DNA of 64,000 nt from Jiangella ureilytica (GTDB lineage: Bacteria; Actinomycetota; Actinomycetes; Jiangellales; Jiangellaceae), in assembly GCF_004348545.1 (NCBI RefSeq), contig NZ_SMKL01000027.1, positions 1 to 64,000 on the forward strand. Direction: 5' to 3'. The position numbers and the translations under genes were made by a program. The notes below the pieces were generated by a model that saw only the letters and a list, made by a program, of their open reading frames with translations, did not search any database and had not been told where the DNA came from. Below are positions 24,576-34,947 of the stretch, one piece after another. Every line of letters starts with the position of its first letter. Positions within the stretch are counted from its first letter, which is position 1.

Positions 24576-24686
24576 GTCTGTGCGCGTCCGGCCGCGGGCT
24601 GTCGGTCCCGGCCGTTAGGCTCGAACCATCGGTGTCGGCAGTGCCGCCGGCGGACCGGACTCCGACGTCGACATCACGGGAGATGT

Positions 24687-26486
24687 GTGAGCACTTCGGC
24701 CGCTGAGCACCTGCCTCCTGCCTATCCCGATCGTGCCCCGTGGGGAACCGCGGGGCGCCTGCGTGCCTGGCAGGCGGCGGCGCTCGAGGACTACATGGGG
24801 CGCGACCCCCGCGACTACCTCGCGGTGGCCACGCCGGGCGCGGGCAAGACGACGTTCGCACTGCGCATCGCCGCGGAGCTGCTCGCACGCCGGGTCGTCC
24901 ACCAGCTCACCATCGTCGCGCCCACGGAGCACCTGAAGCGGCAGTGGGCCGAGGCCGCCGACAAGGTCGGCATCACCGTCGACCCCGCGTTCAGCGGCCG
25001 CACGGCCCGCACCAGCCGCGACTTCACCGGTGTCGCGGTCACCTACGCCGGCGTCGCGGCGCACCCCATGCTGCACCGCGCCCGCTGCGAGAACCGCCGC
25101 ACCCTGGTCATCCTCGACGAGGTGCACCACGCCGGCGACTCCCTGTCCTGGGGCGAGGCCACGCGCGAGGCGTTCGAGCCGGCGGCGCGGCGGCTGGCGC
25201 TGACGGGCACCCCGTTCCGCTCCGACATCAACCCCATCCCGTTCGTCACCTACGCGCCCGACGCGCAGGGCGTCCCGCGCAGCGTCGCCGACCACTCCTA
25301 CGGCTACGCCGAGGCGCTCAAGGACGGCGTCGTCCGGCCGGTGCTGTTCATGGCGTACTCCGGTGAGATGCGCTGGCGCACCCGGGCCGGCGACGAGGTC
25401 GCGGCGCGGCTGGGCGAGCCGCTCACCAAGGACATCACCGCGCAGGCCTGGCGCACCGCGCTCGACCCGCACGGCGATTGGATCCCGTCGGTCCTGCAGG
25501 CGGCCGACACCCGGCTCACCGAGGTGCGCCGGCACGTGCCCGACGCCGGCGGCCTGGTCATCTCCACCGACCAGGAGTCCGCCCGGGCCTACGCCGCGCT
25601 GCTCAAGCGGGTCTGCGGCGAGTCGCCCACCGTCGTGCTCTCCGACGAGCCCAAGGCGTCGAAGAAGATCGCCGAGTTCAGCGCCGGCGACAGCCGCTGG
25701 ATGGTCGCCGTGCGCATGGTGTCCGAGGGCGTCGACGTCCCCCGGCTCGCGGTCGGGGTCTACGCCACGGCCACCCAGACGCCGCTGTTCTTCGCCCAGG
25801 CCGTCGGCCGCTTCGTCCGGGTCCGCAAGCGCGGAGAGACCGCGTCGATCTTCCTGCCGACGGTGCCGTCGCTGCTGTCGTACGCGGGCGAGATGGAGGT
25901 CTCGCGCGACCACGTCCTGGGCAAGCCGCCCGGCGCCGACGACGACCCCAACGCCGTCGAGGAAGCGCTCATGGAGGCCGCCCAGCGCGAGGAGCCCGGC
26001 GACGGCGAAGAGCTCGTGCCGTTCGAGGCGCTCGGCTCCGACGCCTCCTTCGACCGCGTCCTGTACGACGGCGGCGAGTTCGGCACCCAGGCCCGCACCG
26101 GGTCCGCCGAAGAGGCCGACTACCTGGGCATCCCCGGCCTGCTCGAGCCCGACCAGGTCGCGACTCTGCTGCGACGGCGGCAGGCCGAGCAGCAGGCGGC
26201 TCGTGCGGCGGCCACGGCCGACGGCGACGGCGACGGCGACGGCTCGGCCGCCGGTGGCGGCCACGGCGAGCGCGACCCCGCCGTCTTCGAGCAGATCTCG
26301 CTGCTGCGGCGCGAGCTGAACGGGCTGGTCGGCGCCTGGCACCACCGCACCGGCAAGCCGCACGGCGTCATCCACACCGAGCTGCGCAAGTCGTGCGGCG
26401 GCCCGCCGGCCGCGCTGGCCACGGCGGCTGAAATCCAGGAGCGCATCGACACCATCCGCGCCTGGGCGGTCGCCCGCAGCGGCTAG
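24687..26486 (+). CDS. DEAD/DEAH-box (superfamily 2) helicase-like ATPase
   Basis: 599 residues, GTG 24687. Motif I is ATPGAGKTT (about 49-57), motif II LDEVHH (about 146-151), motif III LTGTPFRSD, and motif VI QAVGRFVRVRKRG, the SSL2/type III restriction-like arrangement. The C-terminal third (about 400-599) is acidic then helical, with a run of Asp/Gly repeats (about 513-520), and may be a partner-binding region. No methyltransferase or nuclease gene is adjacent, so I do not call it a restriction or defence component. Relatives are common next to DUF3039 in actinobacteria. Confidence 0.85.
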   Translation: MSTSAAEHLPPAYPDRAPWGTAGRLRAWQAAALEDYMGRDPRDYLAVATPGAGKTTFALRIAAELLARRVVHQLTIVAPTEHLKRQWAEAADKVGITVDPAFSGRTARTSRDFTGVAVTYAGVAAHPMLHRARCENRRTLVILDEVHHAGDSLSWGEATREAFEPAARRLALTGTPFRSDINPIPFVTYAPDAQGVPRSVADHSYGYAEALKDGVVRPVLFMAYSGEMRWRTRAGDEVAARLGEPLTKDITAQAWRTALDPHGDWIPSVLQAADTRLTEVRRHVPDAGGLVISTDQESARAYAALLKRVCGESPTVVLSDEPKASKKIAEFSAGDSRWMVAVRMVSEGVDVPRLAVGVYATATQTPLFFAQAVGRFVRVRKRGETASIFLPTVPSLLSYAGEMEVSRDHVLGKPPGADDDPNAVEEALMEAAQREEPGDGEELVPFEALGSDASFDRVLYDGGEFGTQARTGSAEEADYLGIPGLLEPDQVATLLRRRQAEQQAARAAATADGDGDGDGSAAGGGHGERDPAVFEQISLLRRELNGLVGAWHHRTGKPHGVIHTELRKSCGGPPAALATAAEIQERIDTIRAWAVARSG

Positions 26487-26492
26487 GTGTAC

Positions 26493-26513
26493 CCGGCCGG
26501 GTCCTCCGGCCGG
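26493..26513. terminator. Short GC hairpin after the helicase gene
   Basis: CCGGCCGG - GTCCT - CCGGCCGG starts 7 nt after the helicase stop, in the convergent intergenic region. A further GGCGGCCGCC palindrome occurs twice at about 26548-26594. It is likely a terminator. Confidence 0.6.
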
Positions 26514-26629
26514 TGAGGTGCACCCGTCCGGATGGGGACGGCGGGAAGGGGGCGGCCGCCCGCAACCTGGAGGGCTGGGTCGCAGGCGGCCGCCGGTGGG
26601 GCTCCGGGGCGCCCCGGTCGTGGGAACGT

Positions 26630-28153
26630 CTAGCGGGAGATGCGCACGGCGTCGGCCTCGATGGAGCCGGCGGCCGACGTCCAGCGGCTGACGCCGACGA
26701 CCGGGCGGTTGCCGGCGGCCAGCGAGAAGGTCCCGATCGAGACCCAGCGGCCGCCGTTGCTGCGCTGGTCGACGTAGACCGTCTGATTGCCGCTCGGGGT
26801 CGCGACGATGTACGGCGTCCGCGAGTTGTTGGCGGGGTCCTGCGGATACCAGACCTCGACCCGGTAGGTGGCGGCCGACGGGATGTTCGCGCTGAACCAG
26901 GCGACGTCGCTGGACAGTACCGGCTGGGCGTGGCGGTGGTTGCTGCCGTACTGCCCGGGCGCCGACGCCGTGACCCAGTTGGCGCTGGCGGTGAACGCGC
27001 CGCCGTTGTCGACGATGACGCTCCACGAGGGCTCGCCGCCGCCACCGTTGACATAGCTCATGTACCGGTTCCAGTCCCAGTTGGGACCCGGGTCGGTGTG
27101 TGTCGCGCCGGGGGCCTCGCTGTGGGCGATGATGTGGGTCCGCGTGCGCGGGATGCCGTAGCGGTCGCAGACGTGGCGGGTGAGGGCCGCCGACGAGCGG
27201 TACATGGCCTCGGTGTACCAGGCGGGGTCGTTGACCCAGCCCTCGTGCTCGATGCCGATGGACCGGTTGTTGGTGTTGCCGACGTGCCAGGCGACGTCCT
27301 TGTTGCGCACCATCTGCGTCACCTCGCCGTCGGACGAGCGGATGACGTAGTGCGCCGACACGTTCGCGCTGGGGTTCTGGAACCAGGAGATGCAGCCGGC
27401 GTACGAGCCCTGGACCGTGTGAATGACTACGCGATCGATGGCGTAGTCACTGGGCCGGTTGGCGACGCGGTAGTTGCCCGAGTTGGCGGCCACCCAGCGG
27501 GCCGGCGGGTAGTCGTCGGTCATGACGGTGAACCGCTGGCCGAGCGTGGGGACGTCGGCGAACGCGCCGTAGTCGGGGGCGACGGGGCGGGCGGCGACGG
27601 TGAACGTCTCGCCGTTCGCCCGCAGGGACAGGCCACGCTCGAGCGTCTGGTAGACGGTGTCGGCCTCGAGCCGGGCGACGGACGGGTCGGCGAACGCCGA
27701 GTAGCGGGCCACCGGCTCGTACCAGGCGTCGAGGCGGCCGCGGTCGGCCGCCGTCAGCCCCGCACCGTCGGCCAGGCCACGCAGCAGCGCGGCGGCGCCG
27801 TCGACGTTGGCCGCGAGGTCGGTCTGCAGCGCGGACACCGGCTGGCCGCTGAGCTTCGAGGCCGTGCCCAGTGTGTCGGTGGTGGGGTTGCGGACCAGGT
27901 GCATGACGCCGTAGCCGCCGGCCGAGCTGGGCTGCCCGTCGTGGTCGTCGATGCGGGTGACGGTGTGCGCGAGCGCGATCAGCAGGTCGCGCGGGACGCC
28001 GTGGCGACGGGCCGCCGCGGCGAAGACGCTGGTGAGCCGCGTGACGGGCCGGACGGGGTGGCCGGCGGCGTTCGCGGCGGTGGAGACGGCGGGTGTCACG
28101 ACGATGGCGGCGCCGAGCGCCAGGACGGCGCGGCGGGTGGGTTGGCTGGTCAC
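26630..28153 (-). CDS. Secreted N-acetylmuramoyl-L-alanine amidase
   Basis: 507 residues from GTG 28153 with GAGGGG 8 nt upstream, preferred over 28204. A twin-arginine-like signal (TRRAVLALGAAIVVTPA) is followed by a lysozyme/transglycosylase-like helical domain (about 40-130, HGVPRDLLIALAHTVTRIDD, GGYGVMHL). A type 2 amidase domain follows (about 240-380: RVVIHTVQGSYAGCISWFQN, SAHYVIRSSDG, GIEHEGWV, IIAHSEAPGATHTDPGPNW) with the zinc His/His/Cys or Asp pattern of T7-lysozyme relatives. The end is a golvesin-type beta-sandwich (about 385-507), perhaps sugar binding. It probably acts in cell-wall turnover outside the membrane. Confidence 0.9.
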   Translation of the reverse strand: MTSQPTRRAVLALGAAIVVTPAVSTAANAAGHPVRPVTRLTSVFAAAARRHGVPRDLLIALAHTVTRIDDHDGQPSSAGGYGVMHLVRNPTTDTLGTASKLSGQPVSALQTDLAANVDGAAALLRGLADGAGLTAADRGRLDAWYEPVARYSAFADPSVARLEADTVYQTLERGLSLRANGETFTVAARPVAPDYGAFADVPTLGQRFTVMTDDYPPARWVAANSGNYRVANRPSDYAIDRVVIHTVQGSYAGCISWFQNPSANVSAHYVIRSSDGEVTQMVRNKDVAWHVGNTNNRSIGIEHEGWVNDPAWYTEAMYRSSAALTRHVCDRYGIPRTRTHIIAHSEAPGATHTDPGPNWDWNRYMSYVNGGGGEPSWSVIVDNGGAFTASANWVTASAPGQYGSNHRHAQPVLSSDVAWFSANIPSAATYRVEVWYPQDPANNSRTPYIVATPSGNQTVYVDQRSNGGRWVSIGTFSLAAGNRPVVGVSRWTSAAGSIEADAVRISR

Positions 28154-28260
28154 TGCGGATCCCCTCTGTCGCCCTGCACCGGCGGGTCGCGCCGGCCGAG
28201 TCACAGCAGAACCTACCGACAGTTTGTGGCGCTGTCACCAGAATCTGGGCGAATGTCCGG

Positions 28261-29703
28261 TTAATCGGCCCGAGGGATGGAGTGTCGCTCGAGGAAATCG
28301 TAGACGTCGGTGTCGTCGACCCCGGGAAAAGTGCCCGGTGGCAATGCTGCCAGCAGGTGCGAGTGGACCCGCGCACTGGGCCACGCCCGGCTGGCCCAGC
28401 GGTCGGCGAGGGCGGCCGGCGGACGGCGGCAGCAGGACGGGTCGGGGCAGCCCGACGTCGCCCGGACGGTGGTCTCGCGGCCCTGGAACCACTTCGAGTG
28501 CGCGTACGGCACGCCGACGTCGATGGCGAAGTCGCCCTCAGGCGTGCTCTCGACGTGCGTGGTGCACCAGTACGTGCCGCGGCCCATGTCGGTGTACTGG
28601 TGGTGGGTGGCGTGCCGGTCGGGTGCGGAGAACACCGCCCGCGACGCCCAGAACCGGCAGACCAGCTGGCCCTCGATGGCGCCGGTGACGTCGGTGGGGA
28701 ACGTGACGTCGTCGTTCTCGTACGCCTTGTAGATGACGCCGTCCTCGCCGACGCGCATGAAGTGCACCGGCAGGCCCAGGTGGTGCGTCGCGAGATTGGT
28801 GAACCGGTGCGCCGCCGTCTCGTAGGACACCGCGAACACGTCGCGGAGGTCGTCGATGGCCAGCTCGCGCCGGGCCTTGGCCCGCTGCAGGAACCCGGCC
28901 GCGGCCGCCTCGGGCATCAGCAGCGCCGCGGCGAAGTAGTTGGTCTCGACCCGCTGGCGCAGGAAGTCGGCGTAGTCGGCCGGCTCGCGGTGGCCCAGCG
29001 CGAAGTGCCCGAGCGTCTGCAGCACGATGGTCCGCGGGTCGTGCCCGCCGCGGCCGGCCGCCGGCAGGTAGATGCGCCGGTCGGCGAGGTCGGTGACGGA
29101 CCGGGTGGCGCGCGGCAGGTCGGCCACGCGGTGCAGCGTGAAGCCGAGGTGCGTGGTCAGCTCGCCGACGCCTCGCTCTGTCAGCGGGCCGCCCTCGTGG
29201 CCGACGGCGCGCGAGATGCCGGCCGCGACCTGCTCGATCTCGGCGAAGTAGTTGCCGCGGTCGCGCATCTGCCGGCGCAGCTCGGCGTTGGCCCGGCGCG
29301 CCTCCTCGGGCGTGGCGGCCTGCTCGGTGGCCCGGCGCTGCAACTCGCGGTGCAGGCCGACCAGCGACTCGAGCACATCGGTGCCGAGCGTCGCCGTTGC
29401 GGCGACGTGGGGGAGCCCGAGCGACGCGTACAGCGGCTCGGCCTGTGCGTGCTCGAGCGCGATCTCGAGCGCGGCCCGGTGCGACGGCGGCTCCGGCTTC
29501 ATGAGGTCGGCGACGTCGGCGCCCAGCGCCGTCGCGATGGCCTGCAGCAGTGTGAGCCGCGGCTCACGCCGTCCGTTCTCGATCTGCGAGAGCAGCGACG
29601 GCGCGCGATCGACGGCGACGGCGAGCGCGCCGAGCGTGAGCCCGGCGGCCTTGCGGGCGTGCCGGATGCGGCGGCCCAGGGTGACGAGGTCGAGATCGGC
29701 CAT
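28261..29703 (-). CDS. ramB: RamB-like XRE family regulator of acetate/short-chain acyl metabolism
   Basis: 480 residues from ATG 29703, which has GAGGGGG directly upstream; a longer frame to 29847 lacks a site. The Xre helix-turn-helix is at residues 10-60 (LGRRIRHARKAAGLTLGALA, PSLLSQIENGRREP). An IrrE/ImmA-like region (about 270-330, with LQTLGHFALGHRE) and the long C-terminal ScfR domain with several Cys (for example near GTYWCTTHVES and SGCPDPSCC) follow. This is the architecture of corynebacterial RamB, which controls glyoxylate-cycle genes. It is divergent from isocitrate lyase, as expected for that role. Confidence 0.88.
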   Translation of the reverse strand: MADLDLVTLGRRIRHARKAAGLTLGALAVAVDRAPSLLSQIENGRREPRLTLLQAIATALGADVADLMKPEPPSHRAALEIALEHAQAEPLYASLGLPHVAATATLGTDVLESLVGLHRELQRRATEQAATPEEARRANAELRRQMRDRGNYFAEIEQVAAGISRAVGHEGGPLTERGVGELTTHLGFTLHRVADLPRATRSVTDLADRRIYLPAAGRGGHDPRTIVLQTLGHFALGHREPADYADFLRQRVETNYFAAALLMPEAAAAGFLQRAKARRELAIDDLRDVFAVSYETAAHRFTNLATHHLGLPVHFMRVGEDGVIYKAYENDDVTFPTDVTGAIEGQLVCRFWASRAVFSAPDRHATHHQYTDMGRGTYWCTTHVESTPEGDFAIDVGVPYAHSKWFQGRETTVRATSGCPDPSCCRRPPAALADRWASRAWPSARVHSHLLAALPPGTFPGVDDTDVYDFLERHSIPRAD

Positions 29704-29732
29704 GCCCCCTCTTCCACAAAATTGTCCTGCCA

Positions 29733-29754
29733 GTGAAATTCGTCGAATCTTCAC
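29733..29754. promoter_or_regulatory. Imperfect palindrome in the ramB-aceA divergent region
   Basis: GTGAA-ATTCG-T-CGAAT-C-TTCAC reads as an imperfect inverted repeat midway between the two starts. It is a candidate binding site for the RamB-like regulator or another protein. The known corynebacterial RamB box (AAAGTTTGCAAA type) is not obvious here, so assignment is tentative. Confidence 0.4.
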
Positions 29755-29834
29755 CCACTCTAGCGGTAGATCGGACCGTATGACGGCCAGCACGGTGGAG
29801 GACGTCAGCAATTCACCGCACTCCGGGAGTGAGC

Positions 29835-31127
<1,293 letters not shown>

Positions 31128-31140
31128 CAAGGGAATGGCT

Positions 31141-31184
31141 GCGGGCGGACCACCGGGGTTCTGGGCCGCCGGTGATCCGCCCGC
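31141..31184. terminator. Terminator between aceA and the GH127 gene
   Basis: 16-nt arms (31141-31156 and 31169-31184) with one mismatch and a 12-nt loop lie 13 nt after the aceA stop and just before the end of the convergent gene. It is a likely bidirectional terminator. Confidence 0.7.
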
Positions 31185-31196
31185 GGTCTGTGAGTG

Positions 31197-34124
31197 TCAG
31201 AGCTCGCTCTTCGAACGGGCCGCCGCGATCAGGATGTCCTGCCGCTGCCGCCGGGTGTGCCGGCCTGCGTCGACCCACTCCTGCGACACGGCCTCGACCC
31301 TGCGGACGAGGTCGGCGTGGGTGGCGAACGGCGCCGCCTCCCACACGCGGTCGAGGAACGTCTCGCCCTGCTGGTCGCGGACGGCGTCGTTCGGCACGCC
31401 GGTGCGCTGCGACCGGAACACGATCTCCGGCTCCACCCGCTTGAAGTACGGGTGGTAGGCGTTGAACTCCCCCGGCACCGGGTCGGCGACGTAGTACGGC
31501 GCCAGCAGGTAGCCGTGTGTCGTGAAGTGCATCGACGCGTCGCTGGGCCGGATGGACGCCGCGAGGTCGCCGTTCAGCCCGAGCTGGGAGAAGAACGAGA
31601 ACTGCCGGTAGGTGGTGTTCGCGTCGCGCACGACCATCAGCGTCGGGCCGTACATGATCGACTGCACCGACTTGTCGTTGATCGCCTTGTCGACCCAGAA
31701 GCTCAGCGGCATGGTGATGTCGACGACGTCGCCGGCCTGCCAGACGCGGCTGACGGTGACGTAGGACGTCGGCGTCGCGTCGACCTTCTGGTCCTTGCCG
31801 TTGACGGCGACCGTGTAGCCCTGCTTCGCCCAGCCGGGGACCCGCAGCTTCAGGTCCAGGGGCCCGCTGCCGCTGACGAAGCGCAGCCGGGTCGAGCCGG
31901 CCGCCGGGAACGCCGTCTCCTGCGTGATGACGAAGCCCCGCTCCGGCCAGGTCAGCGTCGCCTGGATGAACAGGTTGAGGTAGAGCGCCGACCCGTCGCC
32001 GGAGCGGAAGAACACCGTCTCCTGGTACTTCGTGTGGCTCTCGACACCGGTGCCGTTGCAGCAGCTGCCGTTGCCGCCGTAGCGGCTGTACTCGACGAAC
32101 GTGCCGATGCGCCGCGACCGGCCCGGCCACATGTTCTGGTGGTACGTGACCTCGGTGTTCGTGACGCTGTCGATGTCGCGGCGCGAGCTCATGATCTGGT
32201 TGTGCAGGGCCTTCTCGTAGAAGTCCATGAACGCCGGCTCGGGCTCGATGAAGAACAGGTTCCGGGTGAGCCGGAGCATGTTGTACGCGCAGCAGGTCTC
32301 GGCGTGCCGCGGGTCGCTGCCCGACGTGAACCCGGACGTGATGTCGCCGCGGGCGCGGAAGTGCTCGCTGCGTCCCGCGCCGCCGTTGCTGAACGTGCGG
32401 TGCGGCACGACCATGCCCCAGAAGTTGCGGGCCGCCGTGTGGTACTGCTCCTCGCCGGTGTGCTCGAAGATGCGCAGGTAGCCGATGTTCGGCGCCATGT
32501 ACTGGTTCGCGTGGCGGCCGTTGAGCTGGTCGACGTCGTTGATGGTGGCGTTGAACAGCGTGCTGAACGTGAACATCTTGGCGGTCTCGAGGAACCGGTC
32601 GCGCTGCGCGGCGTCGCTGGTGTGCGACGCGAGCTCGGCCATGACCTCGTTCATCGACCCGGCCTCGCCGGCGCTGTAGGTGTTCCACATGCTGTCGCGG
32701 CCCTCGGGCGTGAGCGCGCTGAGCCGGCTGTGGACCCATTCGCCCATGCGGAACAGGATCGGCAGCGCGTCCTCGTTGCCGGTGAGGTCGTAGGCGTTGA
32801 GCAGTCCGCGCATGATCTTGTGGTGGGTGTACCAGACCGCCCAGACGGCGTTCGGCCCGCTGTTGGGCTGCACCATCGGCGGTTCGATGCGGATGAACTG
32901 GCCCTCGGGGAACGCCGCGAGGTAGCCGGGGTAGCCGGTGCCGACGATGGTGGCGTCGCGGCCGTGGCCCGACGCGTCCGGCGCGGCCTGGCCCTCGGCG
33001 TCGAAGGTCCAACGGGCCAGCAGGCCGGTGCCGTCGACCCCGCCGGTCGGGTCCGTGGTGGCGGTGGCGAGCGCCTGGACCTCGGCCGCGGACAGTGCCC
33101 GGCCGTGCAGCTGCACCTCGTCGACCGCGGCGTTGAGCAGCGCGTGGTCGTTGCTGGTCGAGCGGCCGATCCAGTTGCTGACCGTGGCGCCGACGGCCGC
33201 GGGCGTGACGGTCATGGCAGGGTTGACGGCGACCTCGGCGCCGTCGACGTAGAGCCGCCCGGTGCCGCCGCCGATGGTGACCGCGACGTGCGACCAGGTG
33301 CCGACCGGCAGCTGCACGGGGGAGTCGATGCGCTGCTCGGCGCCGGACCCGTCGACCGTGATGGCGAACCGGGGGCCGACGGTATCGGAGATGCGCGCCG
33401 TCAGGGCGACGTAGGCCCGCGTGCTGGTCGCGAGGGTGAGGATGCGCGCGTTGGTCTGGTTCGCGACCGGCCGCACCCAGGCGGCGAAGGTGACGTCGGT
33501 GACGCCGGTGTTCAGGCCGGCGGGCAGCGTGACGAACTGGTTCGGATGCGGGTCGCTGAGCTGGACGGCCTGGCCGAACCTGCCGGCGACGCGGCCGAGA
33601 TTGCGCTGGTCCAGGGCGTCCTGGACCTTCGCGAGCTCCGCCACGATGTAGTCGAGCTTCGTCAGGAAGAGCTCCTCGCCGGTGGCCGCCCAGCACTGCG
33701 CGAGCATGGTCATCCAGTGGCCGGAGAAGTGGCCGCGGAGCAGGTGGTTCGGCGTGTCCCAGCCGCCGGGCCAGGTGCCCGGCGCCGGCAGCCCCGCGTT
33801 GCGGCGGAACAGGTGCAGCATGCGGTCAGGCCCGTCGAGCACGTTCCCCGTGCCCGGGTAGTTGCGGGCATAGTTGAGCATCCGGTCGCGCTTGTCCTTG
33901 TAGATGCCATCGCCCAGGGTGACCTGGTTCAGCGCGAACGGCGCGACCTCCCACGTGTCCGACGTCCACCCCGGCCGCGGCGCGCCGCCGATGACGGCGC
34001 CGGCGCCGGTGTCGGCGTGAGCGGCGGGTGCGACCGCGGTGGCGACGGCGGACGCCGCAGCCGGGGCGGCCGCCGCCATCGCGCCCATGCGCAACGCGTC
34101 GCGTCGGGAGAATCTCTTGCTCAT
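31197..34124 (-). CDS. Secreted GH127 glycoside hydrolase (beta-L-arabinofuranosidase-like) with inserted LamG domain
   Basis: 975 residues from ATG 34124 with GAGGAGG ahead. A Tat signal (SRRDALRMGAMAAAAPAA) indicates export of a folded enzyme. The (alpha/alpha)6 core begins near residue 60 (LGDGIYKDKRDRMLNYARNY), is interrupted by a LamG/concanavalin-like beta-sandwich (about 175-370, ILTLATSTRAYVALTARI, GTWSHVAVTIGGGTGRLYVD), then resumes (VWYTHHKIMRGLLNAYDLTG). GH127 residues are present: ETCC and GSCCNGTGVES, carrying the Cys/Glu cluster that in characterised members holds zinc and the nucleophilic Cys. The likely substrate is an arabinofuranosyl polymer of plants. It stands alone, not near the sugar importer. 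Confidence 0.87.
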   Translation of the reverse strand: MSKRFSRRDALRMGAMAAAAPAAASAVATAVAPAAHADTGAGAVIGGAPRPGWTSDTWEVAPFALNQVTLGDGIYKDKRDRMLNYARNYPGTGNVLDGPDRMLHLFRRNAGLPAPGTWPGGWDTPNHLLRGHFSGHWMTMLAQCWAATGEELFLTKLDYIVAELAKVQDALDQRNLGRVAGRFGQAVQLSDPHPNQFVTLPAGLNTGVTDVTFAAWVRPVANQTNARILTLATSTRAYVALTARISDTVGPRFAITVDGSGAEQRIDSPVQLPVGTWSHVAVTIGGGTGRLYVDGAEVAVNPAMTVTPAAVGATVSNWIGRSTSNDHALLNAAVDEVQLHGRALSAAEVQALATATTDPTGGVDGTGLLARWTFDAEGQAAPDASGHGRDATIVGTGYPGYLAAFPEGQFIRIEPPMVQPNSGPNAVWAVWYTHHKIMRGLLNAYDLTGNEDALPILFRMGEWVHSRLSALTPEGRDSMWNTYSAGEAGSMNEVMAELASHTSDAAQRDRFLETAKMFTFSTLFNATINDVDQLNGRHANQYMAPNIGYLRIFEHTGEEQYHTAARNFWGMVVPHRTFSNGGAGRSEHFRARGDITSGFTSGSDPRHAETCCAYNMLRLTRNLFFIEPEPAFMDFYEKALHNQIMSSRRDIDSVTNTEVTYHQNMWPGRSRRIGTFVEYSRYGGNGSCCNGTGVESHTKYQETVFFRSGDGSALYLNLFIQATLTWPERGFVITQETAFPAAGSTRLRFVSGSGPLDLKLRVPGWAKQGYTVAVNGKDQKVDATPTSYVTVSRVWQAGDVVDITMPLSFWVDKAINDKSVQSIMYGPTLMVVRDANTTYRQFSFFSQLGLNGDLAASIRPSDASMHFTTHGYLLAPYYVADPVPGEFNAYHPYFKRVEPEIVFRSQRTGVPNDAVRDQQGETFLDRVWEAAPFATHADLVRRVEAVSQEWVDAGRHTRRQRQDILIAAARSKSEL

Positions 34125-34328
34125 CTCGCCCTCCTCGTTCCGGCCCTCGTTGGCCGCGCAGTGGTGCAAATGTGAGCGTTAACAGAAGTGCTCCGGGATC
34201 CGCTCTTGAGCGGAATGTGACCGGTAACAGGTGAAATATCGCATCCGCGCCGGGGGCGGGTCAAGGGTGATCCGTCGACCGCGTCAGCCTGCGGTCGCGC
34301 CGTGCTCGCTTACCGGCCCACCACCGGA

Positions 34329-34536
34329 ATGACCACGTTCACCACCCGATCCGGTGCCACACGAGGCCTTCGGACCTCGTGACGCACCTGAGCGCCTCGT
34401 GATGTGACGCGCACGCGGCCCGGCAATCGCTTTCCCGGATGTTCGCGGCGCTGGCGGCGACATCACGAGGGTCACCCGCGCTTCACGAGGTCCGCAGGCC
34501 TCGTGTGGCAGGGATTCGGGTGGTGAACGTGATCAT
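34329..34536. repeat. Long-armed palindromic repeat (CATCACGAGG family)
   Basis: A 208-bp inverted repeat with 77-nt arms (34329-34405 and 34460-34536) and a 54-nt centre. Arms begin with ATGACCACGTTCACCACCC and ATGATCACGTTCACCACCC (the latter on the opposite strand) and contain repeated CACGAGG boxes. It fills most of the 424-bp gap between the GH127 start and dhaM. The remaining 34125-34328 holds only the GH127 promoter region, and I see no gene there. It has no coding capacity. Confidence 0.8.
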
Positions 34537-34548
34537 CGGGAGGGCGGG

Positions 34549-34947
34549 TCAGAGCTTGCGCATCGACCAGGCGTGTTCGGCGGAGGCGACGACGGCGTCG
34601 AGGTCCTGTCCCGTCGACGCCAGCACGGCGGCGGCCACGGCGCCCTCGGCGAACGGGGCGTCGGCGAGGCGCACGACCGGCGCGTCGGCCTCGTCCTCGA
34701 GGTCCTCGACCAGGGTCTTCGACGTCAGGACGGAACTTCCCATGTCCATGATCACGCAGACGCCGTCGCCGCTGTCGGCGGAGCGGACGGCGGCGGAGAT
34801 CAGCTCGATGCTGGTGCCGAACCGGCCGTCGTCGGTGCCGCCGGCGGCCCGGATGGCGACCGACGGACCGGCGAGCTCCGCCGCCAGATCGGCGACGGAG
34901 CCCGCGACCGCCGGGCTGTGCGAGACCAGCACGATGCCCACCGTCAC
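34549..34947 (-). CDS. dhaM: DhaM, EIIA-like phosphocarrier of PTS-dependent dihydroxyacetone kinase
   Basis: 132 residues. It is an EIIA-Man-fold domain with the phosphorylated His in VSHSPAVAG (about residue 10) and AGGTDDGRFGTS and MDMGSSVLTSKTL typical of DhaM. No HPr or EI domain is fused, so phosphate must come from general PTS proteins encoded elsewhere. Its ATG overlaps the dhaL stop by 4 nt. It donates phosphate to DhaL-bound ADP. Confidence 0.92.
   Translation of the reverse strand: MTVGIVLVSHSPAVAGSVADLAAELAGPSVAIRAAGGTDDGRFGTSIELISAAVRSADSGDGVCVIMDMGSSVLTSKTLVEDLEDEADAPVVRLADAPFAEGAVAAAVLASTGQDLDAVVASAEHAWSMRKL

Noticed and set aside
24687-26486. Helicase as part of a restriction or anti-phage system
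   Set aside because: No methyltransferase, nuclease or other defence component is nearby; DUF3039 and MFS neighbours are common housekeeping context.
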